Of a DNA stretch of 64,000 nucleotides, positions 49,601-62,668 are shown one piece after another. The DNA is taken from assembly GCF_964656455.1 (NCBI RefSeq), contig NC_135714.1, positions 164,874,243 to 164,938,242 on the forward strand, given 5' to 3'. How positions within the stretch are numbered: the stretch's first letter is position 1; every line of letters begins with the position of its first letter. This DNA is from Halichoerus grypus (lineage: Eukaryota; Chordata; Mammalia; Carnivora; Phocidae). The translations under genes were made by a program, and so were the position numbers. The notes beneath the pieces were generated by a model. That model ran no database searches, was not told where the DNA came from, and saw nothing but the letters and a program-made list of their open reading frames with translations.

Positions 49601-51243
49601 ATTAGACTTCCCTGAAAAGTGGCGCTGCCGTGCTAGCTTGATGAAACACATGGGGAGTGGTGTTCTGCCTTTCGCTGGGGCCTGAGTCTCACTCGCAGAA
49701 AGCTTTGGACTCCCTTGCAGTGCTCTCACGCACGCACACAACAAAATGCTTCCACCCTCAGGAGCAGCTGTTTTACCTGCAGCACAGGCTCTCTACCGAG
49801 TTTTTCCTTCGAGTTAGGTGGCTGTGTTTAAGCCTGCACACACACCCTGGGCAACGGTAGTAGCCCCATAACCATGATGTGAGTTGAGAGCTGCCTTCTG
49901 TGCCGGCCTGTCCCTCCACCGATATTATGGTATTGAAACCGTCCCAGGGCTCCCAACCTCGGTACACCCTAAACTGCTTCGCCCTCAGAGAGGTCGACGG
50001 TAGCTAAAGCACGGTTTCTCTACAGTGTTGTTTCTTCGACTTAGAAAGCTAACTATCAGACTTCCATGCAAAAGTGGGGCCGCAGTATTAGATTCATGGA
50101 GCAAGTGGGGAGTCGTGTTCTGGCTTCTTCTGGGGCCTGGGTCTCACAAGGAAAATGCTTTTGGACTCACTTGCTGTGCACTCCCGCATGCACACCACAC
50201 AATGCGTCCACCCTGAGGCATGGCTCTTTTAGCCGAAGCAGGAATTCTCTACAGAGTTGTTCCTTTGAGTTAGGCGGTTGGCTTATGGCCTGCAGGAACA
50301 CACGGGGCAAGGGTACTGGCCTCATAAACAAGAGGTGAGTTGAGAGCTGCCTTCCGCACCGGCCTGTTTCTCACTCCATTTCACGTATGGGACCCTTTCC
50401 CCGGTCTCTCATACACGAACACTATACAACTCCTGCGGCTTCAGGAACTGCAATGTTAGCTAAAGCGCAGTAAAGCTACAGCATTGATTCTTGGTGTTAG
50501 TAGTCTGGTAGGCGAATGAGCTGCACCTGGGATTCTTGACAGGCTTGTTTCTTCCCAGTCAGTGTCGAGCACATAGCATTCCAAGCACACATGGAGCAGT
50601 AGTGTTAGCTTCAGGTAGCAAGAGCTGAGTCCAGAGGTGCCTTCTGCCCGGACCTATTTCTCCCTTGGTTTCACGTATGGAACCCGTTCCCCAGGCTCTC
50701 AGCCACGGTACTCCGTGTAATACTTCCTCCATCTAGAGGTCGACGGTAGCTAAAGCAGGGTTTCTCTACAGTGTTGTTTCTTCGAGTTAGAACACTAGCT
50801 GTTAGACTTCCATGCAAAAGTGGGGCTGCCGTGCTAGCGTGATGAAACACATGGGGAGTCGTGTTCTGCCTTCTGCTGGGGCCTGAGGCTCACTCACAAA
50901 AAGCTTTGGACTCCCTTGCAGGGCTCTCATGCACGCACACAACATAATGCTTCCACCTTCAAGAGCGGCTCTTTTAGCTGAAGCATGGATTCTCCAGCGA
51001 GTTTTTCCTTCGAGTTAGGCGGTTTTCATGAAGCCTGCACACACACCCGGGGCAACGGTACTAGCCCCATAACCATGGTGTGAGTTGAGAGCTGCCTTCT
51101 CTCCGGGCTGTCTCTCCCTCGATTTTAGGAAACGGAACCCGTCCCCAGGCTCTCACCCACCGTACACCCTAAACTGCTTCCTCCCACACAGAGGTCGTCG
51201 GTAGCTAAAGCACGGTTTCTCTTCAGTGTTGTTTCTCCGAGTT

Positions 51244-51982
51244 AGAACGCTTGCTATTAATGTCCACAATAGCCAAACTGTGGAAAGAGCCAAGATGTCC
51301 ACCAACAGATGAATGGATAAAGAAGAGGGGGTATATATATATATATATATACAATGGAATATTATGCAGCCATCAAAAGGAATGAGATCTTGCCCTCTGC
51401 AACGACGTGGATGGAACTGGAGGGTATCATGCTGAGCGAAATAAGTCAAACAGAGAAAGACATGTATCATATGACCTCACTGATATGAGGAATTCTTAAT
51501 CTCAGGAAACAAACTGAGGGTTGCTGGAGTGGGGGCTGGGGTGGGAGGGATGGGGTCACTGGGTGTTGGACACTGGGGAGGGTATGTGTTCTGGTAAGCG
51601 CTGTGAATTGTGCAAGACTGTTGAATCTCAGATCTGTACCTCTGAAACAAATAATGCAATATATGTTAAGAAAGAAAAAAAGAAGAAGAAGAATGTAGCA
51701 GGAGGGGAAGAATGAAGGGGGGAAAATCGGAGGGGGAAAAGAACCATGAGAGACGATGGACTCTGAAAAACAAACTGAGGGTTCTAGAGGGGAGGGGGGT
51801 GGGAGGATGGGTTAGCCTGGTGATGGGTATTGAGCAGGGCACGATCTGCATGGAGCACTGGGTGATATGCACAAACAATGAATCATGGAACACTATATCT
51901 AAAACTAATGATGTAATGTATGGGGATTAACATAACAATAAAAACATTTAATAATAATAATAATAAAGAACGCTTGCTATTA
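51244..51982 (+). mobile_element. 5'-truncated LINE-1, unit 10
   Basis: TA tract 51332-51351, 10 repeats. A at 51426. Confidence 0.93.
51260..51488 (+). pseudogene. L1 ORF2 C-terminal remnant, unit 10 (frame broken)
   Basis: It carries the unit 8/9 base at 51426 but has ten TA repeats, so the frame is broken. Confidence 0.88.
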
Positions 51983-54900
51983 GACTTCCATGCAAAAGTG
52001 GGGCCGCAGTGCTAGCTTCATGAAACAAGTGGGGAGTCGTGTTCTGTCTTCTGCCGGGGCCTGAGTCCCACACGGAAAATGGGTCTGGACTCCCTTGCAG
52101 TGCTCTCACGCACGCCCACGACAAAATGCTGCCACCCTCAGGAGCAGCTGTTTTACCTGCAGCACAGGCTCTCAACCGAGTTTTTCCTTCGAGTTAGGTG
52201 GCTGTGTTTAAGCCTGCACACACACCCTGGGCAATGGTACTAGCCCCATAACCATGATGTGATTTGAGAGCTGCCTTCTGTACCGGCCTGTCTCTCCCCG
52301 ATATTACGATATTGAAACCGTCCCAGGGCTCTCAGCCACAGTACACCCTAAACTGCTTCGCCCACACAGAGGTCGACGGTAGCTAAAGCACGGCTTCTCT
52401 ACAGTGTTGTTTCTTCGAGTTAGAACGCTAGCTATTAGACTTCCATGCAAAAGTGGGGCTGCCGTGCTAGCGTGATGAAACACATGGGGAGTCGTGTTCT
52501 GCCTTTCGCTGGGGCCTGAGTCTCACTCGCAAAAAGCTTTGGACTCCCTTGCAGTGCTCTCAGGCACGCACACAACAAAATGCTTGCACCCTCAGGAGCA
52601 GCTCTTTTACCTGCAGCACAGGCTCTCTACCGAGTTTTTCCTTCGAGTTAGGTGGCTGTGTTTAAGCCTGCACACACCCACGGGGCAACGGAACTAGCCC
52701 CATAACCATGTAGTGAGTTCAGATCTGCCTTATGTGCCAGCCTGTCTCTCCCCCGATATGATGAAATGGAAACCGTCCCCAGGCTCTCAGCCACAGTACA
52801 CCCTAAACTGCTTCGCCCACAGAGAGGTCGACGGTAGCTAAAGCACGGTTTCTCTACAGTGTTGTTTCTCCGAGTTAGAAAGCTAGCTGTTAGACTTCCA
52901 TGCAAAAGTGGGGCCGCAGTCCTAGCTTCATGGAGCAAGTGGGGAGTCGTGTTCTGGCTTCTTCCGGGGCCTGGGTCTCACAAGGAAAATGCTTTTGGAC
53001 TCACTTGCAGTGCGCTCACGCATGCACACAGCAAAATGCGTCCACCCTGAGGCATGGCTCTTTTAGCCGAAGCAGGAATTCCCTACAGAGTTGTTCCTTT
53101 GAGTTAGGTGGTTGGCTTTAGGCCTGCAGGCACCCCCGGGGCAAGGGCACTAGCCTCATCAACCAGAGGTGACTTGAGAGCTGCCTTCCGCACCGGCCTG
53201 TTTCTCACTCCATTTCACGTCTGGGACCCTTTCCCCGGTCTCTCGTACACGAGCAGGGTCAAATTCCTCCTGCTTCAGGAACGGCAATGTTAACTCAAGC
53301 GCAGTCACTCTAGAGGATTGATTCTTGGTGTTAGTAGCCTGGGAACTAGGCATCCAGGCACACAGGGTACAGCAGTGCTAATCTCCTCAAACAAGAGGTG
53401 AGTCGACAGCAGCCTTCCTTCCAGGCCTGCTTCTCACTCCGAGTTACGTTTAGGTTCCATTTCTCATGCTTTCACAAAAACACACAACAGATGAAGTGCA
53501 CGCTCAGGAAGGGCGATCTTTGCTGAGGCACGGGTTCTCTACAGTTTTGTTCCTTTGCGTTGCGTGGATGGCACTGAGGACTCCACGCACACACGGGAGA
53601 GCCGATCTAGTTTCCCGAAACAAGAGTTGAGTCCATAGGGGCCTTCTGCCCATGCTTATTTCTCCCTCCGAATTCGGCTGGGACTCCTTCCCCAGGTTTG
53701 CACTCAAGCGGACTTGAAAATGCTGCCACCCTGTGGAGAGGCGAACGAGCTGAAGCTGGGCTTCTTGAGCGGCTTCTTTCTGCCAAATCAGTGTGGAGCC
53801 CTTAGCATTCCTATGCACACATGGAGCCGAAGTGTTAGCTTCAGGTAACAAGAGCTGAGTCGAGAGGAGCCTTCTGGCCCGGACTCCTTCTCCCTCGGTT
53901 TCACGTAAGGAACCCGTTCCTCAGGCTCTCACCCACGGTAGCCTGGAAAGTGCTTCCTCCCTCAGAGAGGTGGATGGTAGCTAAAGCACGGTTTCTCTAC
54001 CGTGTTGTTTCTTCCAGGGAGAACGCTAGCGATTAGATTTCCATGCAAAAGTAGGGCCGCAGTGCTAGCTAAATGAAACACACGGGGAGTCGTCTTCTGC
54101 CTTTTGCTGGGGCCTGAGTCTCACTCGCAGAAACTTTGGACTCCCTTGCAGTCCTCTCATGCACGCACACAACCAAATGCTTCCACCCTCAGGAGCGGCT
54201 GTTTGAGCTGAAGCACGGATTCTCTACCGTGTTTTTCCTTTGAGTTAGGTGGCTGTCTTTCAGCCTGCACACACACCCAGGGCAACGGTACTAGCCCCAT
54301 AACCATGATGTGAGTTGAGAGCTGCCTTCTGTACCGGCCTGTCTCTCCCCCGATTTTACAAAATGGAAAATGTCCCCAGGCTCTCAGCCACAGTACACCC
54401 TAAACTGCTTCGCCCACAGAGAGGTCGACGGTAGCTAAAGCACGGTTTCTCTACTGTGTAGTTTCTTCGAGTTAGAACGCTAGCTCTTAGACTTCCATGC
54501 AAATGTGGGGCTGCCGTGCTAGCTTGGTAAAACACATGGGGAGTCGTGTTCTGCCTTTCGCTGGGGCCTGAGTCTCACTCGCAAAATGCTTTGGACTCCC
54601 TTGCAGTGCTCTCACGCACGCACACAACAAAAGGCTTCCACCCTTAGGAGCAGCTGTTTTACCTGCAGCTCGGATTCCCTACCGAGTTTTTCCTTCGAGT
54701 TAAGTGGCTGTCTTTAAGCCTGCACACACCCACGGGGCAACGGAACTAGCCCCTTAAGCATGTAGTGAGTTGAGAGCTGCCTTCTGTACCGGACTGTCTC
54801 TCCCCCTATATTCCGAAATGGAAACCGTCCCCAGGCTGCCAGCCACAGTACACCCTAAACTGCTTCGCCCACACAGAGGTCGACGGTAGCTAAAGCACGG

Positions 54901-56583
54901 CTTCTCTACAGTGTTGTTTCTTCGACTTAGAACGCTAGCTATTAGACTTCCCTGAAAAGTGGCGCTGCCGTGCTAGCTTGATGAAACACATGGGGAGTGG
55001 TGTTCTGCCTTTCGCTGGGGCCTGAGTCTCACTCGCAGAAAGCTTTGGACTCCCTTGCAGTGCTCTCACGCACGCACACAACAAAATGCTTCCACCCTCA
55101 GGAGCAGCTGTTTTACCTGCAGCACAGGCTCTCTACCGAGTTTTTCCTTCGAGTTAGGTGGCTGTGTTTAAGCCTGCACACACACCCTGGGCAACGGTAG
55201 TAGCCCCATAACCATGATGTGAGTTGAGAGCTGCCTTCTGTGCCGGCCTGTCCCTCCACCGATATTATGGTATTGAAACCGTCCCAGGGCTCCCAACCTC
55301 GGTACACCCTAAACTGCTTCGCCCTCAGAGAGGTCGACGGTAGCTAAAGCACGGTTTCTCTACAGTGTTGTTTCTTCGACTTAGAAAGCTAACTATCAGA
55401 CTTCCATGCAAAAGTGGGGCCGCAGTATTAGATTCATGGAGCAAGTGGGGAGTCGTGTTCTGGCTTCTTCTGGGGCCTGGGTCTCACAAGGAAAATGCTT
55501 TTGGACTCACTTGCTGTGCACTCCCGCATGCACACCACACAATGCGTCCACCCTGAGGCATGGCTCTTTTAGCCGAAGCAGGAATTCTCTACAGAGTTGT
55601 TCCTTTGAGTTAGGCGGTTGGCTTATGGCCTGCAGGAACACACGGGGCAAGGGTACTGGCCTCATAAACAAGAGGTGAGTTGAGAGCTGCCTTCCGCACC
55701 GGCCTGTTTCTCACTCCATTTCACGTATGGGACCCTTTCCCCGGTCTCTCATACACGAACACTATACAACTCCTGCGGCTTCAGGAACTGCAATGTTAGC
55801 TAAAGCGCAGTAAAGCTACAGCATTGATTCTTGGTGTTAGTAGTCTGGTAGGCGAATGAGCTGCACCTGGGATTCTTGACAGGCTTGTTTCTTCCCAGTC
55901 AGTGTCGAGCACATAGCATTCCAAGCACACATGGAGCAGTAGTGTTAGCTTCAGGTAGCAAGAGCTGAGTCCAGAGGTGCCTTCTGCCCGGACCTATTTC
56001 TCCCTTGGTTTCACGTATGGAACCCGTTCCCCAGGCTCTCAGCCACGGTACTCCGTGTAATACTTCCTCCATCTAGAGGTCGACGGTAGCTAAAGCAGGG
56101 TTTCTCTACAGTGTTGTTTCTTCGAGTTAGAACACTAGCTGTTAGACTTCCATGCAAAAGTGGGGCTGCCGTGCTAGCGTGATGAAACACATGGGGAGTC
56201 GTGTTCTGCCTTCTGCTGGGGCCTGAGGCTCACTCACAAAAAGCTTTGGACTCCCTTGCAGGGCTCTCATGCACGCACACAACATAATGCTTCCACCTTC
56301 AAGAGCGGCTCTTTTAGCTGAAGCATGGATTCTCCAGCGAGTTTTTCCTTCGAGTTAGGCGGTTTTCATGAAGCCTGCACACACACCCGGGGCAACGGTA
56401 CTAGCCCCATAACCATGGTGTGAGTTGAGAGCTGCCTTCTCTCCGGGCTGTCTCTCCCTCGATTTTAGGAAACGGAACCCGTCCCCAGGCTCTCACCCAC
56501 CGTACACCCTAAACTGCTTCCTCCCACACAGAGGTCGTCGGTAGCTAAAGCACGGTTTCTCTTCAGTGTTGTTTCTCCGAGTT

Positions 56584-56671
56584 AGAACGCTTGCTATTAA
56601 TGTCCACAATAGCCAAACTGTGGAAAGAGCCAAGATGTCCACCAACAGATGAATGGATAAAGAAGAGGGGG

Positions 56672-56702
<31 letters not shown>

Positions 56703-57328
56703 GAATATTATGCAGCCATCAAAAGGAATGAGATCTTGCCCTCTGCAACGACGTGGATGGAACTGGAGGGTCTCATGCTGAGCGAAATAAGTCAAACAGA
56801 GAAAGACATGTATCATATGACCTCACTGATATGAGGAATTCTTAATCTCAGGAAACAAACTGAGGGTTGCTGGAGTGGGGGCTGGGGTGGGAGGGATGGG
56901 GTCACTGGGTGTTGGACACTGGGGAGGGTATGTGTTCTGGTAAGCGCTGTGAATTGTGCAAGACTGTTGAATCTCAGATCTGTACCTCTGAAACAAATAA
57001 TGCAATATATGTTAAGAAAGAAAAAAAGAAGAAGAAGAATGTAGCAGGAGGGGAAGAATGAAGGGGGGAAAATCGGAGGGGGAAAAGAACCATGAGAGAC
57101 GATGGACTCTGAAAAACAAACTGAGGGTTCTAGAGGGGAGGGGGGTGGGAGGATGGGTTAGCCTGGTGATGGGTATTGAGCAGGGCACGATCTGCATGGA
57201 GCACTGGGTGATATGCACAAACAATGAATCATGGAACACTATATCTAAAACTAATGATGTAATGTATGGGGATTAACATAACAATAAAAACATTTAATAA
57301 TAATAATAATAAAGAACGCTTGCTATTA
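56584..57328 (+). mobile_element. 5'-truncated LINE-1, unit 11
   Basis: TA tract 56672-56697, 13 repeats, the longest in the window and the sole cause of this unit's extra length. Confidence 0.93.
56600..56834 (+). pseudogene. L1 ORF2 C-terminal remnant, unit 11 (frame broken)
   Basis: Thirteen repeats give the same frame relation as ten, so it is broken. Confidence 0.88.
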
Positions 57329-60300
57329 GACTTCCATGCAAAAGTGGGGCCGCAGTGCTAGCTTCATGAAACAAGTGGGGAGTCGTGTTCTGTCTTCTGC
57401 CGGGGCCTGAGTCCCACACGGAAAATGGGTCTGGACTCCCTTGCAGTGCTCTCACGCACGCCCACGACAAAATGCTGCCACCCTCAGGAGCAGCTGTTTT
57501 ACCTGCAGCACAGGCTCTCAACCGAGTTTTTCCTTCGAGTTAGGTGGCTGTGTTTAAGCCTGCACACACACCCTGGGCAATGGTACTAGCCCCATAACCA
57601 TGATGTGATTTGAGAGCTGCCTTCTGTACCGGCCTGTCTCTCCCCGATATTACGATATTGAAACCGTCCCAGGGCTCTCAGCCACAGTACACCCTAAACT
57701 GCTTCGCCCACACAGAGGTCGACGGTAGCTAAAGCACGGCTTCTCTACAGTGTTGTTTCTTCGAGTTAGAACGCTAGCTATTAGACTTCCATGCAAAAGT
57801 GGGGCTGCCGTGCTAGCGTGATGAAACACATGGGGAGTCGTGTTCTGCCTTTCGCTGGGGCCTGAGTCTCACTCGCAAAAAGCTTTGGACTCCCTTGCAG
57901 TGCTCTCAGGCACGCACACAACAAAATGCTTGCACCCTCAGGAGCAGCTCTTTTACCTGCAGCACAGGCTCTCTACCGAGTTTTTCCTTCGAGTTAGGTG
58001 GCTGTGTTTAAGCCTGCACACACCCACGGGGCAACGGAACTAGCCCCATAACCATGTAGTGAGTTCAGATCTGCCTTATGTGCCAGCCTGTCTCTCCCCC
58101 GATATGATGAAATGGAAACCGTCCCCAGGCTCTCAGCCACAGTACACCCTAAACTGCTTCGCCCACAGAGAGGTCGACGGTAGCTAAAGCACGGTTTCTC
58201 TACAGTGTTGTTTCTCCGAGTTAGAAAGCTAGCTGTTAGACTTCCATGCAAAAGTGGGGCCGCAGTCCTAGCTTCATGGAGCAAGTGGGGAGTCGTGTTC
58301 TGGCTTCTTCCGGGGCCTGGGTCTCACAAGGAAAATGCTTTTGGACTCACTTGCAGTGCGCTCACGCATGCACACAGCAAAATGCGTCCACCCTGAGGCA
58401 TGGCTCTTTTAGCCGAAGCAGGAATTCCCTACAGAGTTGTTCCTTTGAGTTAGGTGGTTGGCTTTAGGCCTGCAGGCACCCCCGGGGCAAGGGCACTAGC
58501 CTCATCAACCAGAGGTGACTTGAGAGCTGCCTTCCGCACCGGCCTGTTTCTCACTCCATTTCACGTCTGGGACCCTTTCCCCGGTCTCTCGTACACGAGC
58601 AGGGTCAAATTCCTCCTGCTTCAGGAACGGCAATGTTAACTCAAGCGCAGTCACTCGAGAGGATTGATTCTTGGTGTTAGTAGCCTGGGAACTAGGCATC
58701 CAGGCACACAGGGTACAGCAGTGCTAATCTCCTCAAACAAGAGGTGAGTCGACAGCAGCCTTCCTTCCAGGCCTGCTTCTCACTCCGAGTTACGTTTAGG
58801 TTCCATTTCTCATGCTTTCACAAAAACACACAACAGATGAAGTGCACGCTCAGGAAGGGCGATCTTTGCTGAGGCACGGGTTCTCTACAGTTTTGTTCCT
58901 TTGCGTTGCGTGGATGGCACTGAGGACTCCACGCACACACGGGAGAGCCGATCTAGTTTCCCGAAACAAGAGTTGAGTCCATAGGGGCCTTCTGCCCATG
59001 CTTATTTCTCCCTCCGAATTCGGCTGGGACTCCTTCCCCAGGTTTGCACTCAAGCAGACTTGAAAATGCTGCCACCCTGTGGAGAGGCGAACGAGCTGAA
59101 GCTGGGCTTCTTGAGCGGCTTCTTTCTGCCAAATCAGTGTGGAGCCCTTAGCATTCCTATGCACACATGGAGCCGAAGTGTTAGCTTCAGGTAACAAGAG
59201 CTGAGTCGAGAGGAGCCTTCTGGCCCGGACTCCTTCTCCCTCGGTTTCACGTAAGGAACCCGTTCCTCAGGCTCTCACCCACGGTAGCCTGGAAAGTGCT
59301 TCCTCCCTCAGAGAGGTGGATGGTAGCTAAAGCACGGTTTCTCTACCGTGTTGTTTCTTCCAGGGAGAACGCTAGCGATTAGATTTCCATGCAAAAGTAG
59401 GGCCGCAGTGCTAGCTAAATGAAACACACGGGGAGTCGTCTTCTGCCTTTTGCTGGGGCCTGAGTCTCACTCGCAGAAACTTTGGACTCCCTTGCATTCC
59501 TCTCATGCACGCACACAACCAAATGCTTCCACCCTCAGGAGCGGCTGTTTGAGCTGAAGCACGGATTCTCTACCGTGTTTTTCCTTTGAGTTAGGTGGCT
59601 GTCTTTCAGCCTGCACACACACCCAGGGCAACGGTACTAGCCCCATAACCATGATGTGAGTTGAGAGCTGCCTTCCGTACCGGCCTGTCTCTCCCCCGAT
59701 TTTACAAAATGGAAAATGTCCCCAGGCTCTCAGCCACAGTACACCCTAAACTGCTTCGCCCACAGAGAGGTCGACGGTAGCTAAAGCACGGTTTCTCTAC
59801 TGTGTAGTTTCTTCGAGTTAGAACGCTAGCTCTTAGACTTCCATGCAAATGTGGGGCTGCCGTGCTAGCTTGGTAAAACACATGGGGAGTCGTGTTCTGC
59901 CTTTCGCTGGGGCCTGAGTCTCACTCGCAAAATGCTTTGGACTCCCTTGCAGTGCTCTCACGCACGCACACAACAAAAGGCTTCCACCCTTAGGAGCAGC
60001 TGTTTTACCTGCAGCTCGGATTCCCTACCGAGTTTTTCCTTCGAGTTAAGTGGCTGTCTTTAAGCCTGCACACACCCACGGGGCAACGGAACTAGCCCCT
60101 TAAGCATGTAGTGAGTTGAGAGCTGCCTTCTGTACCGGACTGTCTCTCCCCCTATATTCCGAAATGGAAACCGTCCCCAGGCTGCCAGCCACAGTACACC
60201 CTAAACTGCTTCGCCCACACAGAGGTCGACGGTAGCTAAAGCACGGCTTCTCTACAGTGTTGTTTCTTCGACTTAGAACGCTAGCTATTAGACTTCCCTG

Positions 60301-61929
60301 AAAAGTGGCGCTGCCGTGCTAGCTTGATGAAACACATGGGGAGTGGTGTTCTGCCTTTCGCTGGGGCCTGAGTCTCACTCGCAGAAAGCTTTGGACTCCC
60401 TTGCAGTGCTCTCACGCACGCACACAACAAAATGCTTCCACCCTCAGGAGCAGCTGTTTTACCTGCAGCACAGGCTCTCTACCGAGTTTTTCCTTCGAGT
60501 TAGGTGGCTGTGTTTAAGCCTGCACACACACCCTGGGCAACGGTAGTAGCCCCATAACCATGATGTGAGTTGAGAGCTGCCTTCTGTGCCGGCCTGTCCC
60601 TCCACCGATATTATGGTATTGAAACCGTCCCAGGGCTCCCAACCTCGGTACACCCTAAACTGCTTCGCCCTCAGAGAGGTCGACGGTAGCTAAAGCACGG
60701 TTTCTCTACAGTGTTGTTTCTTCGACTTAGAAAGCTAACTATCAGACTTCCATGCAAAAGTGGGGCCGCAGTATTAGATTCATGGAGCAAGTGGGGAGTC
60801 GTGTTCTGGCTTCTTCTGGGGCCTGGGTCTCACAAGGAAAATGCTTTTGGACTCACTTGCTGTGCACTCCCGCATGCACACCACACAATGCGTCCACCCT
60901 GAGGCATGGCTCTTTTAGCCGAAGCAGGAATTCTCTACAGAGTTGTTCCTTTGAGTTAGGCGGTTGGCTTATGGCCTGCAGGAACACACGGGGCAAGGGT
61001 ACTGGCCTCATAAACAAGAGGTGAGTTGAGAGCTGCCTTCCGCACCGGCCTGTTTCTCACTCCATTTCACGTATGGGACCCTTTCCCCGGTCTCTCATAC
61101 ACGAACACTATACAACTCCTGCGGCTTCAGGAACTGCAATGTTAGCTAAAGCGCAGTAAAGCTACAGCATTGATTCTTGGTGTTAGTAGTCTGGTAGGCG
61201 AATGAGCTGCACCTGGGATTCTTGACAGGCTTGTTTCTTCCCAGTCAGTGTCGAGCACATAGCATTCCAAGCACACATGGAGCAGTAGTGTTAGCTTCAG
61301 GTAGCAAGAGCTGAGTCCAGAGGTGCCTTCTGCCCGGACCTATTTCTCCCTTGGTTTCACGTATGGAACCCGTTCCCCAGGCTCTCAGCCACGGTACTCC
61401 GTGTAATACTTCCTCCATCTAGAGGTCGACGGTAGCTAAAGCAGGGTTTCTCTACAGTGTTGTTTCTTCGAGTTAGAACACTAGCTGTTAGACTTCCATG
61501 CAAAAGTGGGGCTGCCGTGCTAGCGTGATGAAACACATGGGGAGTCGTGTTCTGCCTTCTGCTGGGGCCTGAGGCTCACTCACAAAAAGCTTTGGACTCC
61601 CTTGCAGGGCTCTCATGCACGCACACAACATAATGCTTCCACCTTCAAGAGCGGCTCTTTTAGCTGAAGCATGGATTCTCCAGCGAGTTTTTCCTTCGAG
61701 TTAGGCGGTTTTCATGAAGCCTGCACACACACCCGGGGCAACGGTACTAGCCCCATAACCATGGTGTGAGTTGAGAGCTGCCTTCTCTCCGGGCTGTCTC
61801 TCCCTCGATTTTAGGAAACGGAACCCGTCCCCAGGCTCTCACCCACCGTACACCCTAAACTGCTTCCTCCCACACAGAGGTCGTCGGTAGCTAAAGCACG
61901 GTTTCTCTTCAGTGTTGTTTCTCCGAGTT

Positions 61930-62668
61930 AGAACGCTTGCTATTAATGTCCACAATAGCCAAACTGTGGAAAGAGCCAAGATGTCCACCAACAGATGAAT
62001 GGATAAAGAAGAGGGGGTATATATATATATATATATACAATGGAATATTATGCAGCCATCAAAAGGAATGAGATCTTGCCCTCTGCAACGACGTGGATGG
62101 AACTGGAGGGTCTCATGCTGAGCGAAATAAGTCAAACAGAGAAAGACATGTATCATATGACCTCACTGATATGAGGAATTCTTAATCTCAGGAAACAAAC
62201 TGAGGGTTGCTGGAGTGGGGGCTGGGGTGGGAGGGATGGGGTCACTGGGTGTTGGACACTGGGGAGGGTATGTGTTCTGGTAAGCGCTGTGAATTGTGCA
62301 AGACTGTTGAATCTCAGATCTGTACCTCTGAAACAAATAATGCAATATATGTTAAGAAAGAAAAAAAGAAGAAGAAGAATGTAGCAGGAGGGGAAGAATG
62401 AAGGGGGGAAAATCGGAGGGGGAGAAGAACCATGAGAGACGATGGACTCTGAAAAACAAACTGAGGGTTCTAGAGGGGAGGGGGGTGGGAGGATGGGTTA
62501 GCCTGGTGATGGGTATTGAGCAGGGCACGATCTGCATGGAGCACTGGGTGATATGCACAAACAATGAATCATGGAACACTATATCTAAAACTAATGATGT
62601 AATGTATGGGGATTAACATAACAATAAAAACATTTAATAATAATAATAATAAAGAACGCTTGCTATTA
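61930..62668 (+). mobile_element. 5'-truncated LINE-1, unit 12
   Basis: TA tract 62018-62037, 10 repeats. Private G near 62424 in the purine-rich 3' UTR. Confidence 0.93.
61946..62174 (+). pseudogene. L1 ORF2 C-terminal remnant, unit 12 (frame broken)
   Basis: Ten repeats, frame broken. Confidence 0.88.

Larger units (their letters stand above)
48053..53392 (+). repeat. array unit 10 (5340 bp)
   Basis: Complete unit. G at 48370 (with units 9 and 11), C at 48836 (with unit 8 only), A at 51426 (with units 8 and 9) and T at 53311 (with unit 9). The TA tract has 10 repeats, differing from units 8 and 9 by one repeat while the neighbouring bases agree. No gene is seen. Confidence 0.97.
53393..58738 (+). 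repeat. array unit 11 (5346 bp, longest)
   Basis: Complete unit and the longest, because its TA tract has 13 repeats. G at 53710 is shared with units 9 and 10. In the L1 it reverts to the common C at the site where units 8-10 have A. No gene is seen. Confidence 0.97.
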
